Positions 26,001 to 52,200 of a stretch of 64,000 nucleotides of DNA are shown one piece after another. The translations under genes were made by a program, and so were the position numbers. Within the stretch, counting starts at the first letter, position 1, and every line of letters begins with the position of its first letter. Origin of the DNA: Macrocystis pyrifera (lineage: Eukaryota > Sar > Phaeophyceae > Laminariales > Laminariaceae); assembly GCA_031763025.1 (NCBI GenBank), contig JASSKH010000006.1:5019691-5083690 (forward strand), written 5' to 3'. The notes beneath the pieces were generated by a model, which had not been told where the DNA came from, ran no database searches, and saw only the letters and a program-made list of their open reading frames with translations.

Positions 26001-27705
26001 GTACTGCTGTCGTGATGTCGCTGTTTTGGGCCCAAGTACCACCCAGTTCGGAAATATCGAGATTTTTTGTACATGTATCCGAACTTGCAAACGCACGCTA
26101 TCTTTCCGAACAGAGTGGTACCTCGTGTCGGGTAATCGGGTGTTTTTCGAATGTGCTAAGGCTGTTTCTTATGCGGTTCGATTTTTGAGCTTCAGGTTTT
26201 GACCCGATCGCATTTTCAGATGTGAACTTGGCAAATCGAAACAGTCTTTCCTATGCGGAAAAATCAGATTTATTGTGCTTGCAGAGATTCGAGCAAACGC
26301 CGAGACCAACTGCTGTTGTGGTCTGGCGCCGCGAAGAGACGCGCTGAGGCGCTGCACTGCGCGTAGGACGCAAGCGTCCGAGCCCACGCTGACTGCCTCT
26401 GTCTGTTCTGGCGTGTTCTGGCGGCGAAGAGACGTGCCGAGTGCGCTTAAGTCAGTCAACCTGTCTCGGTATATGAATTGTGACACAATGCGACTGCTGC
26501 CGTAGTCTACCAGCACGTATCCACGGAGAGGTGCGCGCCGAGTGCGCTTCTCTTGGTATCTAGGCCCGAGCCCGCGCCAGCAGACTGTATTCTGGCCACG
26601 GAGAGAGACGCGCCGCCTGCCGTCTGCGCGTCGGGCACGATGCAACGTCGCTATCCAGCTGTGTCACCCTTCAACCCACCGATGATTCTGCTGCTGCTGG
26701 TTGTCGTGGATAATATCTTGAATTTAGAGACCATGCCATTATTCAATTTGAAAAAATATAATGGCCCAGGTCGTCGGATTTTGGGCCAAAATCTGACGAC
26801 GCGGCCATCGGATTCTCTAATCGAAAAAAAAAAAAACTGTCAGATTTTGCATATTCGGACTGCATCATAATAAGCGTACGTATGCTTTCATTTTTGGGAT
26901 CGAAAAATAGAAATCCGAAGCTCGAAATCGAACCGCATAGGAAACAGTCTAGAACTACTACTGCTGTATGGGTGAGCACTACCGTTAATAGGGCTGGGCC
27001 CTCGTCCAGTGCGTGTGTTGTCTTCACATTAAACAGCTACCTGGTATTTCTACCCGACGACACCAGTATACCCAGTCAGTGTCCGTCCTGATTCCTTATC
27101 CTACGTAGCGAGAGACTACAGTTATACGGTCACAGGCTGTGAGAGACGGGAAAAAAAACAATATGTCCCACGATACGCCTCATAACATAGCGGATACCTA
27201 CTGTACCTACCACGAGGCGCGGCGCCGAGATAGGGCGCGCGAAACAGAAGAGAGAGGGGATAGAGGGGGGGGGCACTGGGGGCACTGCTGTGAGTGCGAT
27301 GGACGAAGCCGCCTCAACCGTGATTCATGTCTTGGGACTCTGCGGGTCCCCCATGTACCGCCATGCACTTCGTCCGCTATTTTCTCGCCTTTCCTCAGTC
27401 AACCTCCCGCCCCCAGTTGCCTTGAAACGTGGCCCGAAATCGACGTACAGCAGTGCCAAAGCGCGTGTAAACGTGCTTCCGGCAGGGCACCTCCAGCGGG
27501 GCCTTCCGGGGGCGTCGGCGGCGGGCCCTTATCACCAGCCGGAGGGTCGCAGCCTCGCTATTACCCGTACGAGTACACGCGATAAGTGCAGCCGTCATGA
27601 ATGATACCTCCACACCTACACTCACTCCACACCACGCCGCACGTGTACAAAAGCTCGAACGACAAGACTCCTGTCGGGCCTAGATGGGTGATCAACCCCG
27701 TTCGG

Positions 27706-27778
<73 letters not shown>

Positions 27779-28333
27779 ACGGCTTACACGCGGCCATCAT
27801 ACACCCGAAGGTCCCTGATACCCTACAAACAGGTTCGTAGCTGCTTCCAGTATCGGTATTTCGTAAATGGTGTAGTAAATGGTATATACAGCAGCACATA
27901 CAGCATAGAGCAGTGCCGAGTGACCGATAAGCGATAATACAACGATTGAAGAAAATGGGATGGAACTTTTCCGGTTCAGTTTTGCAGCTGATGACAAGAA
28001 CGTCCGGACGGCGAGATACTGTTGTGCATGTCTGCTCTCGCGGCTTCCTCCACCACGATCGGTTCTCCCAGGCCTGTAGACGACTATAGCTCGACCGTAA
28101 TCGTAAGCACACCACCACAACGCAATATATCGGGTATTGTAGCAGGAACATCAGGCCGGACCAGAGTTAAGTCGTACGAGTGCTCGTCGTCAAGTAAGGA
28201 GAGCACTTAATCGTACCTGAGCAGCAACAATCGTGCAGCTTCCTCGGCCGAAGTTTCTCCCAAGCCCAGCGGAAGAGAACGCCCTACGCGCAGTCGCAGC
28301 CATCACCGCCGGCTTCCGACACACCGCTGCCAT
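17024..28333 (-). CDS. Mitochondrial lipoyl-domain protein fused to KGD4/YMR31 (MRPS36-like) segment
   Basis: Six exons on the minus strand: 28333-28217, 25637-25474, 24326-24155, 19706-19596, 18959-18791 and 17179-17024. Exon 1 starts MAAVCRKPAVMAATARRAFS, an arginine- and alanine-rich presequence. Exon 2 ends EHVMELPG and splices to LGDSISEGTVVQW. Exons 2-4 make one complete lipoyl domain (about residues 88-165); the lipoyl lysine is in ETDKVSVEV (about residue 128). An acidic linker ending APPPE follows. Exon 5 carries NRHEPLIKFVGKRALL, and exon 6 carries GRPVMSEDEMEAVNSGGA. These are the two conserved blocks of KGD4/YMR31, the eukaryotic adaptor that tethers E3 to the 2-oxoglutarate dehydrogenase core. 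Junction phases agree except at exon 5: the AG at 18960 leaves an in-frame TGA unless the A7 run has one A fewer. An AG at AAAAAG before AACCGC keeps frame but drops about 25 residues. The C-terminus is unresolved (GTACTA donor or read-through). The alternative is two genes, with KGD4 starting at the ATG at 18916. Confidence 0.68.
17366..17467. mobile_element. 105-bp MITE family, copy 3
   Basis: It starts TTACGAGGGTCC and ends GGTCCCCCGTAA, flanked by TA. It lies just upstream (in transcript sense) of the last exon of the lipoyl-KGD4 gene, in its intron 5. Confidence 0.7.
17792..17888. mobile_element. TTAA-flanked fold-back MITE (piggyBac-like)
   Basis: TTAA is present at both ends (17792-17795 and 17885-17888). 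Inverted arms of about 35 bases contain GTACCGCAGTCC on the left and GGACTGCGGTAC on the right, with GGGGACAAA / TTTGTCCCC further in. A TTAA target with arms beginning CC fits piggyBac-type non-autonomous elements. It is intronic in the lipoyl-KGD4 gene. Confidence 0.6.
18130..18315 (-). repeat. Type Q dispersed repeat
   Basis: A minus-strand copy of the 5460-5665 repeat. Its end (ATATATTATATATGG) meets a C run at about 18100-18121, which is the same G-run association read on the other strand. Confidence 0.65.
18425..18740 (-). repeat. Type P dispersed repeat, minus, with extra partial copy
   Basis: It has GGTTCTTAGTAGGATGCAGC, then CGGTGAAAACCCGACATG, then GGCCATGCATGAGATCGAG, followed by a C run at 18666-18677. 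A 50-bp repeat of the terminal part alone follows, with another C run. It is intronic in the lipoyl-KGD4 gene. Confidence 0.7.
19030..19560. repeat. Imperfect GGTATC hexanucleotide array
   Basis: About 500 bp of variants of GGTATC / GGCATC / GGTATA, with higher-order repeats near the right end (TCGGCTTCGTTATGTATC several times). It fills most of intron 4 of the lipoyl-KGD4 gene. Long serine/isoleucine or arginine/tyrosine open frames through it are artefacts. Confidence 0.85.
19745..19815 (+). repeat. Type R repeat after a G run
   Basis: A G run (about 19729-19744) leads into TACTCATTTGTTGCTTGCC, the ATTTGACCATT module, then CCCTTTCGAGACGGAGCAC. It lies just outside the LINE 3' end. Confidence 0.6.
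19850..22390 (-). mobile_element. Degenerate LINE (non-LTR retrotransposon) with reverse transcriptase
   Basis: On the minus strand, in several frames, the conceptual ORF reads as a non-LTR reverse transcriptase. It starts with an upstream region (21800-22390) with LRAQNGKMVSSSKGKREVLV and continues with PGNYRGITPLSAVGK (about 21560-21610) and ISEGQAGLRPNRGCLDH (about 21480-21520). The catalytic FADD lies near 21070-21085, DQYTYLGVEIS near 20870, and a C-terminal cysteine-rich stretch (MCACGKAN) near 20090. Frame breaks and an AT microsatellite (about 21156-21176) inside the RT make it inactive. It lies in intron 3 of the lipoyl-KGD4 gene in the same orientation and accounts for over half of that intron. 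Confidence 0.85.
22868..23150 (+). repeat. Type P dispersed repeat with tandem partial copy
   Basis: A G run at 22852-22865 is followed by TGTACTCATTATCATGCATGG. The first ~85 bp are repeated after another G run, and the second copy is complete, ending AACCGTTTGAGAGGCGGAC. Confidence 0.7.
23690..24107. repeat. ACGACC/ACACC-type arrays ending in a C run
   Basis: CACACGACC-like units (23690-23945) pass into CACACCACACC and CATACCATACC units (23950-24075) and then a run of about 25 C (24083-24107). It lies just downstream of the lipoyl exon donor, inside intron 3. Proline/histidine/threonine open frames here are artefacts. Confidence 0.85.
24630..24775. repeat. Two long G runs in intron 2
   Basis: G runs of roughly 25 and 17 bases (about 24639-24664 and 24758-24774) lie within a generally G-rich region (24360-24780). 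On the sense strand this forms the C-rich, pyrimidine-rich tract upstream of the lipoyl exon. Confidence 0.85.
24896..25085. repeat. CAGATCATA satellite module
   Basis: A short GATCATCTACA stretch, then a core with CAGATCCAACCCAGGAAACA and GTCCTAGATCATA, then a nine-base array (CAGATCATA) of about eleven units. It has the same layout as at 12.6 and 33.6 kb and lies in intron 2 of the lipoyl-KGD4 gene. Confidence 0.75.
26765..26805. repeat. Near-perfect palindrome
   Basis: GTCGTCGGATTTTGG is followed almost directly by CCAAAATCTGACGAC, a hairpin with 15-base arms and one mismatch. It is in intron 1 of the lipoyl-KGD4 gene. The function is unknown. Confidence 0.6.
27060..27150 (+). repeat. Dispersed repeat shared with 32995-33085 and 61785-61905
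   Basis: The shared order is CAGTGTCCGTCCTG, TTCCTTATCC, ACGTAG-GAGA, then GGTCACAG and CTGTGAGAGAC. The 61.8-kb copy is on the minus strand. It is a ~90-bp non-coding repeat family. Confidence 0.55.
27709..27777. repeat. (CTG)23 trinucleotide array
   Basis: Twenty-three uninterrupted CTG units. In the sense orientation of the lipoyl-KGD4 gene it is (CAG)23, located in intron 1, so it is not translated in the proposed gene model. Confidence 0.95.
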
Positions 28334-28883
28334 CTCGGGAGGTGATTGGTGTTCTTGCTCAAAAGTACCTTGGGCCTTGGTTGTTGGGTTTGGGACAGCG
28401 GGAGTTCCATTCACATGCGGCGGGATTACGATAGAAAGTTCTCAATCAAGGTGCCGGTTTGCGGATTACTTCACGGCTGCCGCTGATCGACAAGGTGAGA
28501 CGTGAGGGATAGCCAACACCCAGATCGCCACCATACTAGGGCAGAATAGGTGTGTGTGTTTAGGTTTGCCGCGTCGGTCTGAGTATTAGACCCGGTGGGG
28601 CAGCGTGCCGGCGCCTCGCTTTGCCACTCCCTTTTCCCTTCCCTAACTAATTGAGATACTCTTATTGAACCCTATTGCACCGCCGTTTCTTTTGTTTTTG
28701 CGCACATTCCGTCGATTTTTTCTGATTCAGGTTTTTCTCGTGCACGCCCTCGCCAGCACAGCAGCAGTAGCCTCGATTGCCCGAGACGCATCATCATCAG
28801 CCACATTCCATCACAGCGGACGCAGCTCTACCTCTGAAAAAAGAAGACGAGAGAGACAAGGAGGGGAGGGAAAGGCTGAAGCG
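28334..28883. promoter_or_regulatory. 550-bp divergent intergenic region, presumed bidirectional promoter
   Basis: This separates the start codon of the lipoyl-KGD4 gene (28333, minus) from that of SDHB (28884, plus). An inverted CCAAT (ATTGG) lies at about 28345, close to the minus-strand start. A pyrimidine-rich stretch (about 28620-28645) and a short GAGA-rich stretch (28848-28872) lie on the SDHB side. No TATA box was recognised. The regulatory role is inferred from geometry alone. Confidence 0.5.
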
Positions 28884-44430
<15,547 letters not shown>

Positions 44431-47400
44431 GCCTAGGCTAAGGTGCTGCTAGTATAAACTTTGTTGCGTTTTTTGGCGGGCCGGCCCAACGCGCTGTCGT
44501 GGAGCCATATTACAGCCATGCCGTAGAGGCTGCAATGCGGCTGTTGTTACGCTTTTTTATTGGACCCACCCACCCACCCATCCACCGACCCCCACCAAGC
44601 TGACGCGATGCCTAAGTGGGGTTGGCGTTGGGGCGAGGTAGTTGGATGCTGCTATCGTGTAGAAGAAGGGGAGGGGGGGGGCGGTAGGCGGGGAAAATGT
44701 CGTAGCGGCCCGCTGACTTGCAGACCATCACTACGAATATCAAAGCAGGAAAAGGAGGGAAGACGACTGTCCTCGTCCTAGCCTTGCGTATTTGTACCTC
44801 ACGTCATGAGGAGGCGGCGAGGGAAGAGGAGGACGGAGGGAAGACAAAATTCCTAGCTGGGGAAGGGAAAGAAGGGAGGAGGGAGTTGCTAGCGGCGGGG
44901 GGGGGGGGGGAGGAGGGCGGGAATTCTAGCAGAGGCGTGAGGGGATCGGGGCGGGAGGGCACACGTGTAGTACATGAGAGGGGATTATTTTTTCGTACTA
45001 TTTTCACGTCAAGAGCGTGGACGGGCCGGGTACCTCCTGACGGGGTCTGGCGTTGGTGCCGACCAAATGGAAATATTTCCAGAGGGATCTATCCCCCACC
45101 CCCGGCTCTCCCCTCACCCTCCCCAAACTTTGCGCTGTCGTTTTTGCCTTTGCGCGACGGTGCTTGTTTGGAGAAGGAGGGGGGTCCGGGCGCGAGGGCG
45201 ACGTGTCAAACACACACAATTATCACATGTACCAGGACCAGAACATCTGTTTCGCATTTTGGGTCTTGTGTTTCACAGTTTGGTTTTGCTGGTGGCTTGC
45301 TTCTTCGACGGAGGAGGGGGGGGGGGGGGGGGGGGGTGAGTAGCGACGCGGCGTCTTTCTCTCTGTCTATGTTAGTCTTGTCACCCTGTCTTTGTCTCTG
45401 TTTTGTTGTCTCTGACTCTACATCTCGAGCGAGCCGCTTACGTTCCTCGCCTGCCGTGTTTGTTTCTTCTTCTTTGTCGCACCGAAGCGCTCCGACCTTT
45501 GGTTCGATCGGCCAAGTAGACTTAAAAACGGTCACGGGTTTCTACTTGTGGTGGACATGTTTGTAGCCTGTTTGAGGAGGCGGAATCATGGAAGGGCGGC
45601 GCGACGCTTCTCGGCGGCGCGTCTTGGTTTGACTTGACTTGGAAGAGTATGTACTTGACTACTTTCTTGACCTGATTTCTACTTGACTCTGCTGTCTTGA
45701 AGACTACGAATTGGTACTAAATCTATGTGACTATTAATACTACCGTCCTGACCTAACGCTGTTGTTAATAGTAGCTAGTTCTTCCTCCGCGTAGGGTGCG
45801 ATACCCCGGCTGTGTGGTTGGGTTGGAGACGTGCGCCAGTGATGGCGCAGAGTGGGTGGCGTCTCGGAGGGGGAAACGTGATGGAGAATGCCACACGAAA
45901 GAGGCGTGTGGGTAAAGGCGGGGATGGGGGATTGGAGGTGAACCGGGCGGGGGGGATTTAGCCCTCCGCGGGAGGATTTTGTTTTTCGGACAGAGCTCGA
46001 GAAGAACGAAGGATTTGATGGGAATGGTACGGAGAAAGGTGGAGGAAAGAGAGCGCTCGAAGGGCGAAAAGATAGTGAGCAAGGAAAAGAGAAGCAGAGA
46101 AGATGCGAAGAGAGGCGAAAAGGGTGAGAGGGTGCACTCATATCATGCATGGCCGTCGTGAGGACGGGCAGGGACACAGCGACAAGCGGAGAATGAGAGC
46201 GGGAAGGGGGGCAAGGGAGAAAACGATTACCGGGTTGATAGGAAGAAGTTGTTTGGAATCGGAGAATGGTATAATTGTGTCGATGGTGCTTGCCTCACAA
46301 CGCCGTCCATGGCTCGGCTCGATCGGGTGGACGGCTAGCAGACTCTCGATCGAGGCCGCCGAGTGGAGTCAAGTCGTTTTGAAAACACTTTTTAAGGGTT
46401 GAAACGATACCCAGAAGGGGAAACCACGGTGGTGGTGGTGGTAGTGAACGATGTACACAGTTGTTTGGAAAAAAAAGGAATTTATTTCAGAAAAAAATCC
46501 GTCGTGGTTCGCGCTCCTCGGGTTTCTTGCTCCCCATGAGTAGGAGGGTGGGAATGAGGAAACTAAACGAAAAGCTAAATTCATTAAATTCCCTATTAAT
46601 ACGTCGTAGCGTCAAATGAAGTAGGGGGTCTGGCGTGGCACTCAAGTTTTGCCCGTCTGACCCTCATCTTTCGTTAGCTCAGGACCTTTGAACGCAATAT
46701 TGTTGATCAAATTCTCAAACGATCGATATCGCAACGCGGTTGGCACGCAAGCCGACGAAAGTCGACAACGTTTTAGCTGACTTGTCAAGCTGCCTACGCG
46801 GACGTAGGCTCTCAGTTGGTCGCGTGCCGTCTGAGCTCGCCGGGTGCCCTGCGCGCTGCGGGCGCCTTGATTTCGCTTCTCGGGTGCCTTTGGGTGACCA
46901 ATCGTATGCACTGATTTTCTTTTTCGAGACACGATCGATTTTATACCCATGAAATAGCTCATATCGCAACCGTTGATCCCCTGCTGCCGCGATTGAAACC
47001 GGTAGTTGACACACACGCAAGCGGCATGCGCGAACTTTCAGTTTCTCGGGCGCCTCTTCGCGTTTTCGGGTGCCCTATGCACTGCGAGCACCTTGGCTGT
47101 GCTTATCGGGTTCACGATGCTCACATGTATGTAATCATCTCATGAGCCGCCCAGACATGTTTTTGCCATGTATGTTCGTAGCGAAATCCGTAAGTCAAGA
47201 AAATATACAAACCCTGGAAGGTACTATTAATAGCTGGCAGGTACCAGGTATGTTTTACAGTAGCGTTTAGTATTAATTACCGGGGCCCATAGTAAATAGG
47301 ACCAAATATTGTTAGTAAAAACAGGTAAATAAATAGGTTTTTATGACACCATAGGTCCTATTAACTATGGACCCCCGTAATATTGCAAAATCCGTGACAC

Positions 47401-48547
47401 CGTGTCTTTCGACGCCGTAGCATTTTGGCGCCAAACTCTTCTGCGTGCACTGAACGCGCAGAAACCTACGCAAAATATTGGCTTCTCGAATTCCCTCTCG
47501 GTCTATCGCCTATCGGATGCCCTAGCGCACCGCGAGCGCATTGTGTCGCTTCTCGGGTGTCCTCACCAGCGAGCTGCAGATACCGTAGATAGGCACAATC
47601 TTATGAGCGTCGCAAAGATGAGATTCCAGGCATTTCTCGATTATAAAACTGAGGTTTGGGACTTTCCGATACAGATGACCCCAGATAAACCTAAGGAATG
47701 CCTCCGCTGCGGGTTCGACTATTATGTATGCCCTCCTTAGGCTCCGCACGGTGCGCTCGTGAGCCTCGATGCTGCCCAATACATACCGGTCCACAAGAAC
47801 TATGTACGAAGCGGCCAGTAATAAAGGCAGTAAGGAAAGTCCCATGAGGACTCAAGACTCTACGAGACATGGCACGGGTCTTGCTGGAAGCGTCAAGGCC
47901 TCTGTTGGCCTTATTATACGTTTTTTAGTCTAGAGCGGTCAGTCAAGGGGTTAAATCGCGGTCTCCTACGCATGAAGAGCGTCTTTGACCGGGGCACAAA
48001 CGAAGAAAGACACACAACTCTTCCGAGCTGCCGGTAATTCGCCGTTCGATCCTCAGAAACAAAAAACAATGACAACAAAGAAGTCGTTCGCGAGGAACCA
48101 ATGTAAAATAGAACACGCGCGGCAATCGGTTCAACTCATGGTTGGCGCGTTCACAATCCTTTTGTAAAACGCAAAACAAAAAAGGCAATCCAACACATAA
48201 CCAGTCGGTTCGCGCCGATGGTGAAAGCTGAACACGGCCAGGTGCCCGAACCCCCCCCCACCCCCCTTGTACGGTGCTCCGTCTCGAAAGGGGAGAGTAG
48301 TCAATAGTCGAATGACAAAGGCAATCAACATATGAGTGCGCCCCCCCCCCCCCTCGTTCCTGTCCCCTTCCTGCCCTCCCCCACCGATACTCGTGTGAGG
48401 CGTGGATCATCCTCAACAACTCCATCCCCCCCGCTGCCCTCTCTTTCTTTCTCTCTCTGTGTACACTTCAAAATTATGTTCCCTCTCTCTCTCTCTCTCT
48501 CCCACCCCCCCCCCCGTCTCTCTCTCTTTCGAGGGCTTCTACCTACG
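44431..48547. other. Intergenic stretch between SDHB and the SR/polyQ gene
   Basis: The two genes converge here: SDHB ends at 44430 and the minus-strand gene ends at 48548. The SDHB 3' UTR lies at the start; its poly(A) site was not located. The rest holds G runs (44895-44912, 45310-45337), a MITE copy (47277-47380), a P-repeat fragment near 46125-46155 and a type-R repeat (48255-48335). A glycine/arginine-rich plus-strand frame (44718-45566) follows the G runs and is not credited. Confidence 0.6.
47277..47380. mobile_element. 105-bp MITE family, copy 4
   Basis: It starts TTACCGGGGCCC and ends GGACCCCCGTAA. The right flank is TA and the left flank AA. The orientation of the interior (AAATATTGTTAGTAAAAA) is opposite to copies 1-3. 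Confidence 0.7.
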
Positions 48548-49116
48548 TCATCGGTGCTGAGGGTGCGGGCCGACCATAGCGTCGCCATAAGCTACCCCTT
48601 GGGGCCCGGGGGCTTGCATGGGAAGGTGGGAGGGTACCAACACCTGTACCAGGTTACCATTCGGCGCTTGCTGCATTTGCCGTTGCTGCAGCTGTTGTTG
48701 CTGCAGCTGTTGTTGCTGCAGCTGCTGTTGCTGCAACTGCTGTTGCTCCAGCGGCTGTTGCTGTTGCTGCAGCTGCTGCAGTTGCTGCGGCTGCTGCGGC
48801 TGCTGCTGCTGCAGAAGCAGCTGGGGTTGAAGCTGTTGCTGCTGTTGCGGTTGTTGTTGAATTATAAATTGCTGCTGCTGCTCTTGCAGATGCGGTTGTT
48901 GCTGAACGAGAAGAAGCGGTGGCTGCTGTTGCTGCTGCTGAATCTGCTGAATCTGCTCCTGCTGCCGAATCGGCTCATGTTGGAATGGATACTTGTGGTT
49001 GTGGTCGAACTGCGGCGGTTGGTTTAGTTGTTGTTGCTGTTGCTGCTGTTGCTTTTGTTGCTGCTGCTGCTGCTGCTCTTCCTCGGTCTGCCACGGTTCC
49101 GGGCCCCACTGGTCTG

Positions 49117-49163
<47 letters not shown>

Positions 49164-49194
49164 ACCTGCTGCTGCTGCTGTAGCACCTGCTGCA

Positions 49195-49229
<35 letters not shown>

Positions 49230-52200
49230 GGAATAAACTTCTCCGCAGGGCTCCCATTCCCCCAGTGCCCTCTCCCGTCACCGCCAACGGCAACACCATC
49301 CAGAACGCCACCGTTGGGCAATGCAGTAGGTTTGGGAACCCAACCTTGTACCTGCAGGTGTAGGTCGGCCGAGGTCTTCGCGGCATATCCCACGGTTTCA
49401 ACCTGTCGCCAATCGTCACCTCTCCCACCGCTGCCGCCGCCGCCGCCGCCGCCGCCGTCGCGCGGAGAAGAGCTAGGGGTTCTGCGCCCGTACCTGGGGG
49501 AAAAAAGCGCGAAAAAAATAAGTTCAGGCCAAGGAGGCAAGGCAGCGGGGGGAGGAGGGGTGTAGACAACAGGAAATAACGTTGGGAAAGCCGCGTCGGA
49601 TGGTGTTGCGGTGAGTTGGTGAGGAGGTTAACACCAGAAAGTGGCAGACACAACCTTACAGCGGCATGCACGTGGGCGTTCCAAGCGTCTAGGGTAGCCG
49701 CAAAGTGCATTTAGCTGGTTCCCCCCATCTCTCACGTCTCCCTTTCTCTTTCTCTCCCTCTCCATATATCTCTCCATCTCCATGTATCTCTCCCCGCCCC
49801 CCGCCTCCGCCCCACATTTTCCTCCGAATGGTAACCCAGCCCCTTTGGCCGAGCCTAAACCACACGTTGATAAACCCTACGAAGTTCGGGGTGGGAATTG
49901 ATTCGTTTGAGAGGTGGAATTCTGCACGAGCGCGAGTACGTCCCTCGTCGTTATTGCTGAGCATAAAACTCTTTAAGAAATGAACCAACCAGAGATGAGA
50001 AAATTCAAACGACGTCGCTAAATAGCAAATGTGCATACCATGTCACTAAGAAAAAGTCAGCGTTGCTTCTTGCTCGAGACATGCTGCTGCACAGCACCAC
50101 CAATCCCAGAGCGTAGAGCAGCAGCAGCAGCGTGGACACGGACGCGCGAACTTGAGCGAATCGCACGCTTCTGGCGACGCCTTGGGATCGGCGGCCGGCA
50201 GCACGAGAATGCCGCGCCCCCTGTGAAATATACTATGTACCAGTAGATATCAAGTTTCAGGCTATGGCCCTGCTTTGCTCTGCTGGACAAGTGTAAACAA
50301 CAAGAAGACCGACACAGAGCCATCGACATCGGCTGCGTGTTGCTATGCTGCACGTCGCTGAGACCGAGACTTCGGCGGCGCTGCCCGCACCTCCGTCGGC
50401 CCCACCCGCACCTCCGTCGGCCCCACCTGTGGCTCACGTGCAAGTTGTTGCTGCACGTACAGCTGGACTTGAGCCTTGCGGCCAAGCCTGCATTCACTGC
50501 GCGCCTGAAGTTCTGCATGGCGCTGCTGTATGTACTCGCCGTACATACCTACCACTATGTCCGGAAATTAATCAACATTTTATTTTCATACTTATAGTTA
50601 AACCGGTCCTATATTTCCGGACAGAGGGGTGCGATACACTATTCTTACTCGATCAGTTTCTCACGTAAGACAGTCGTGATGCGTTCGCATCTGAAAGCTA
50701 AGGGGCGATTGGCTTCCCGCTGCATCAAGGCCCGATCACAGATGGTCTTCGTTGAGGCGATGGCACGGGCGCGTGATGGCAATCGCTCAGCGTGTGGCAC
50801 CTTTTGTCCGATGGGACGGAGGCAAGTTGTTTCGTCGGACTCGACGTCCTCCGCGTTTGTTTCCTTTTTTCCATCCCGGGATATTTTTTCTCGGATTTCC
50901 TACGGATGCAAAATTGAGTCCAGAGAGCTATTTCTTGTTTGGTTATTCTCGTCGGCTACTGCATGGATTCAAACGCGGGTTGCTTTGCTGTGTGCGCAAA
51001 GTCCGAGTCGAGGGGATAGCACGTACCTGGTATTGATTTTCTAGTAACGTCAAATAGTTCTTCCCTAGCGAAACAAATACGAATTCAATCGATACACGGG
51101 AAAAAAAAACAACAGCGAAAAAGGGAATTATCTGCCATTCCCTCGTCTCCATTGATTACATGTTGTCTGCCGAACGCCATCATCCAATTCGTTTCCTGTG
51201 TCGAGCAATATGTAATTTACTGGGACCTTTACCGCAGTCTAAAACCAAGTACATAGGGTGGTGGAAAGACTATTTTCCCAAAAACTAAGAAAAAGAAAAA
51301 AAATCCGAACGGTTTGTCGTATAGACCGCACATATTTACACCTCTAAAACGATTAATTCCCAGCCCTTAACAGTGCACACGTCGGGTCACACACATATTG
51401 ATAAATCCTAGCTCGTCGCGAGACTCACCCCGTCCTCTCTCCCTCGCGCGTTCGCGTTTTTCGGCTAGCCTCGGGCTCTTCGCGTCTCCTCCTCGAGGAC
51501 CTTTCCCACCCGTCATGCCGATGCCCATGAGATCGACTCTGGCTATCACTTCGAGAAGGCCGCCGTCGCCGCCGGCCATCAACTCGCGTCAGGCTACCGC
51601 TGCCGCTACGGCTGCCGCCACCACTTCCGCTTCTGCTACTGCTGCCGCTGCTACTCGAGCTCCTTCCCCTCCTTCTCCTCGTCCTCCTTCTCCCCGTTCC
51701 CTCCTCCGCTTGTTGTTCTTCCTCGCCTCTGGCTGCTGTTGCTGGGTCACCCTGGGCTCTTCCCGCCGGACGGTTACCTCCCGGGGTCATAAGCGTTTGG
51801 GTCGAACTGGTCGGGGTCGTACGAGTCCCTCCGATCGAGCACAGCTCCGTCGACAGCTCCGCCGGTGGTGCCGCCGGCTTCCCCTCCGGCGGCACCAGTG
51901 CCACCGCCACCGCTTTCACCTCCATCCCCGCTACCGACGTCGGCGCTACCGCCGCCGCCACCTCCACCACCCTCGCCGGCGGCAACATCTCCCGCGCCGT
52001 CCTCGCCAGCCCGACCACCATCTTCGTCGCCCTTTCCGGCCTTAACGCCTTCGACTCTTCGAGTCCTTCTCTTGGCGTCATCAACATCGACGTCCGCATC
52101 CGCCTTGGCCTCAGAGTCGGCGCCGGCGTTACCGTTAGCGACCCCGGCCCCGAGCCTGCGGCTGCTGCTGCTGCTGCTGCTGGTACTGCCGCTACAGCGA

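Noticed and set aside
44718..45566. 282-codon plus-strand frame after SDHB
   Set aside because: It spans two G runs and has an unbalanced glycine/arginine-rich then serine-rich composition, with no domain and no homologous block that I recognise.
47402..47740. 112-codon plus-strand frame after MITE copy 4
   Set aside because: No domain and no splice context, and no coding-like third-position bias.
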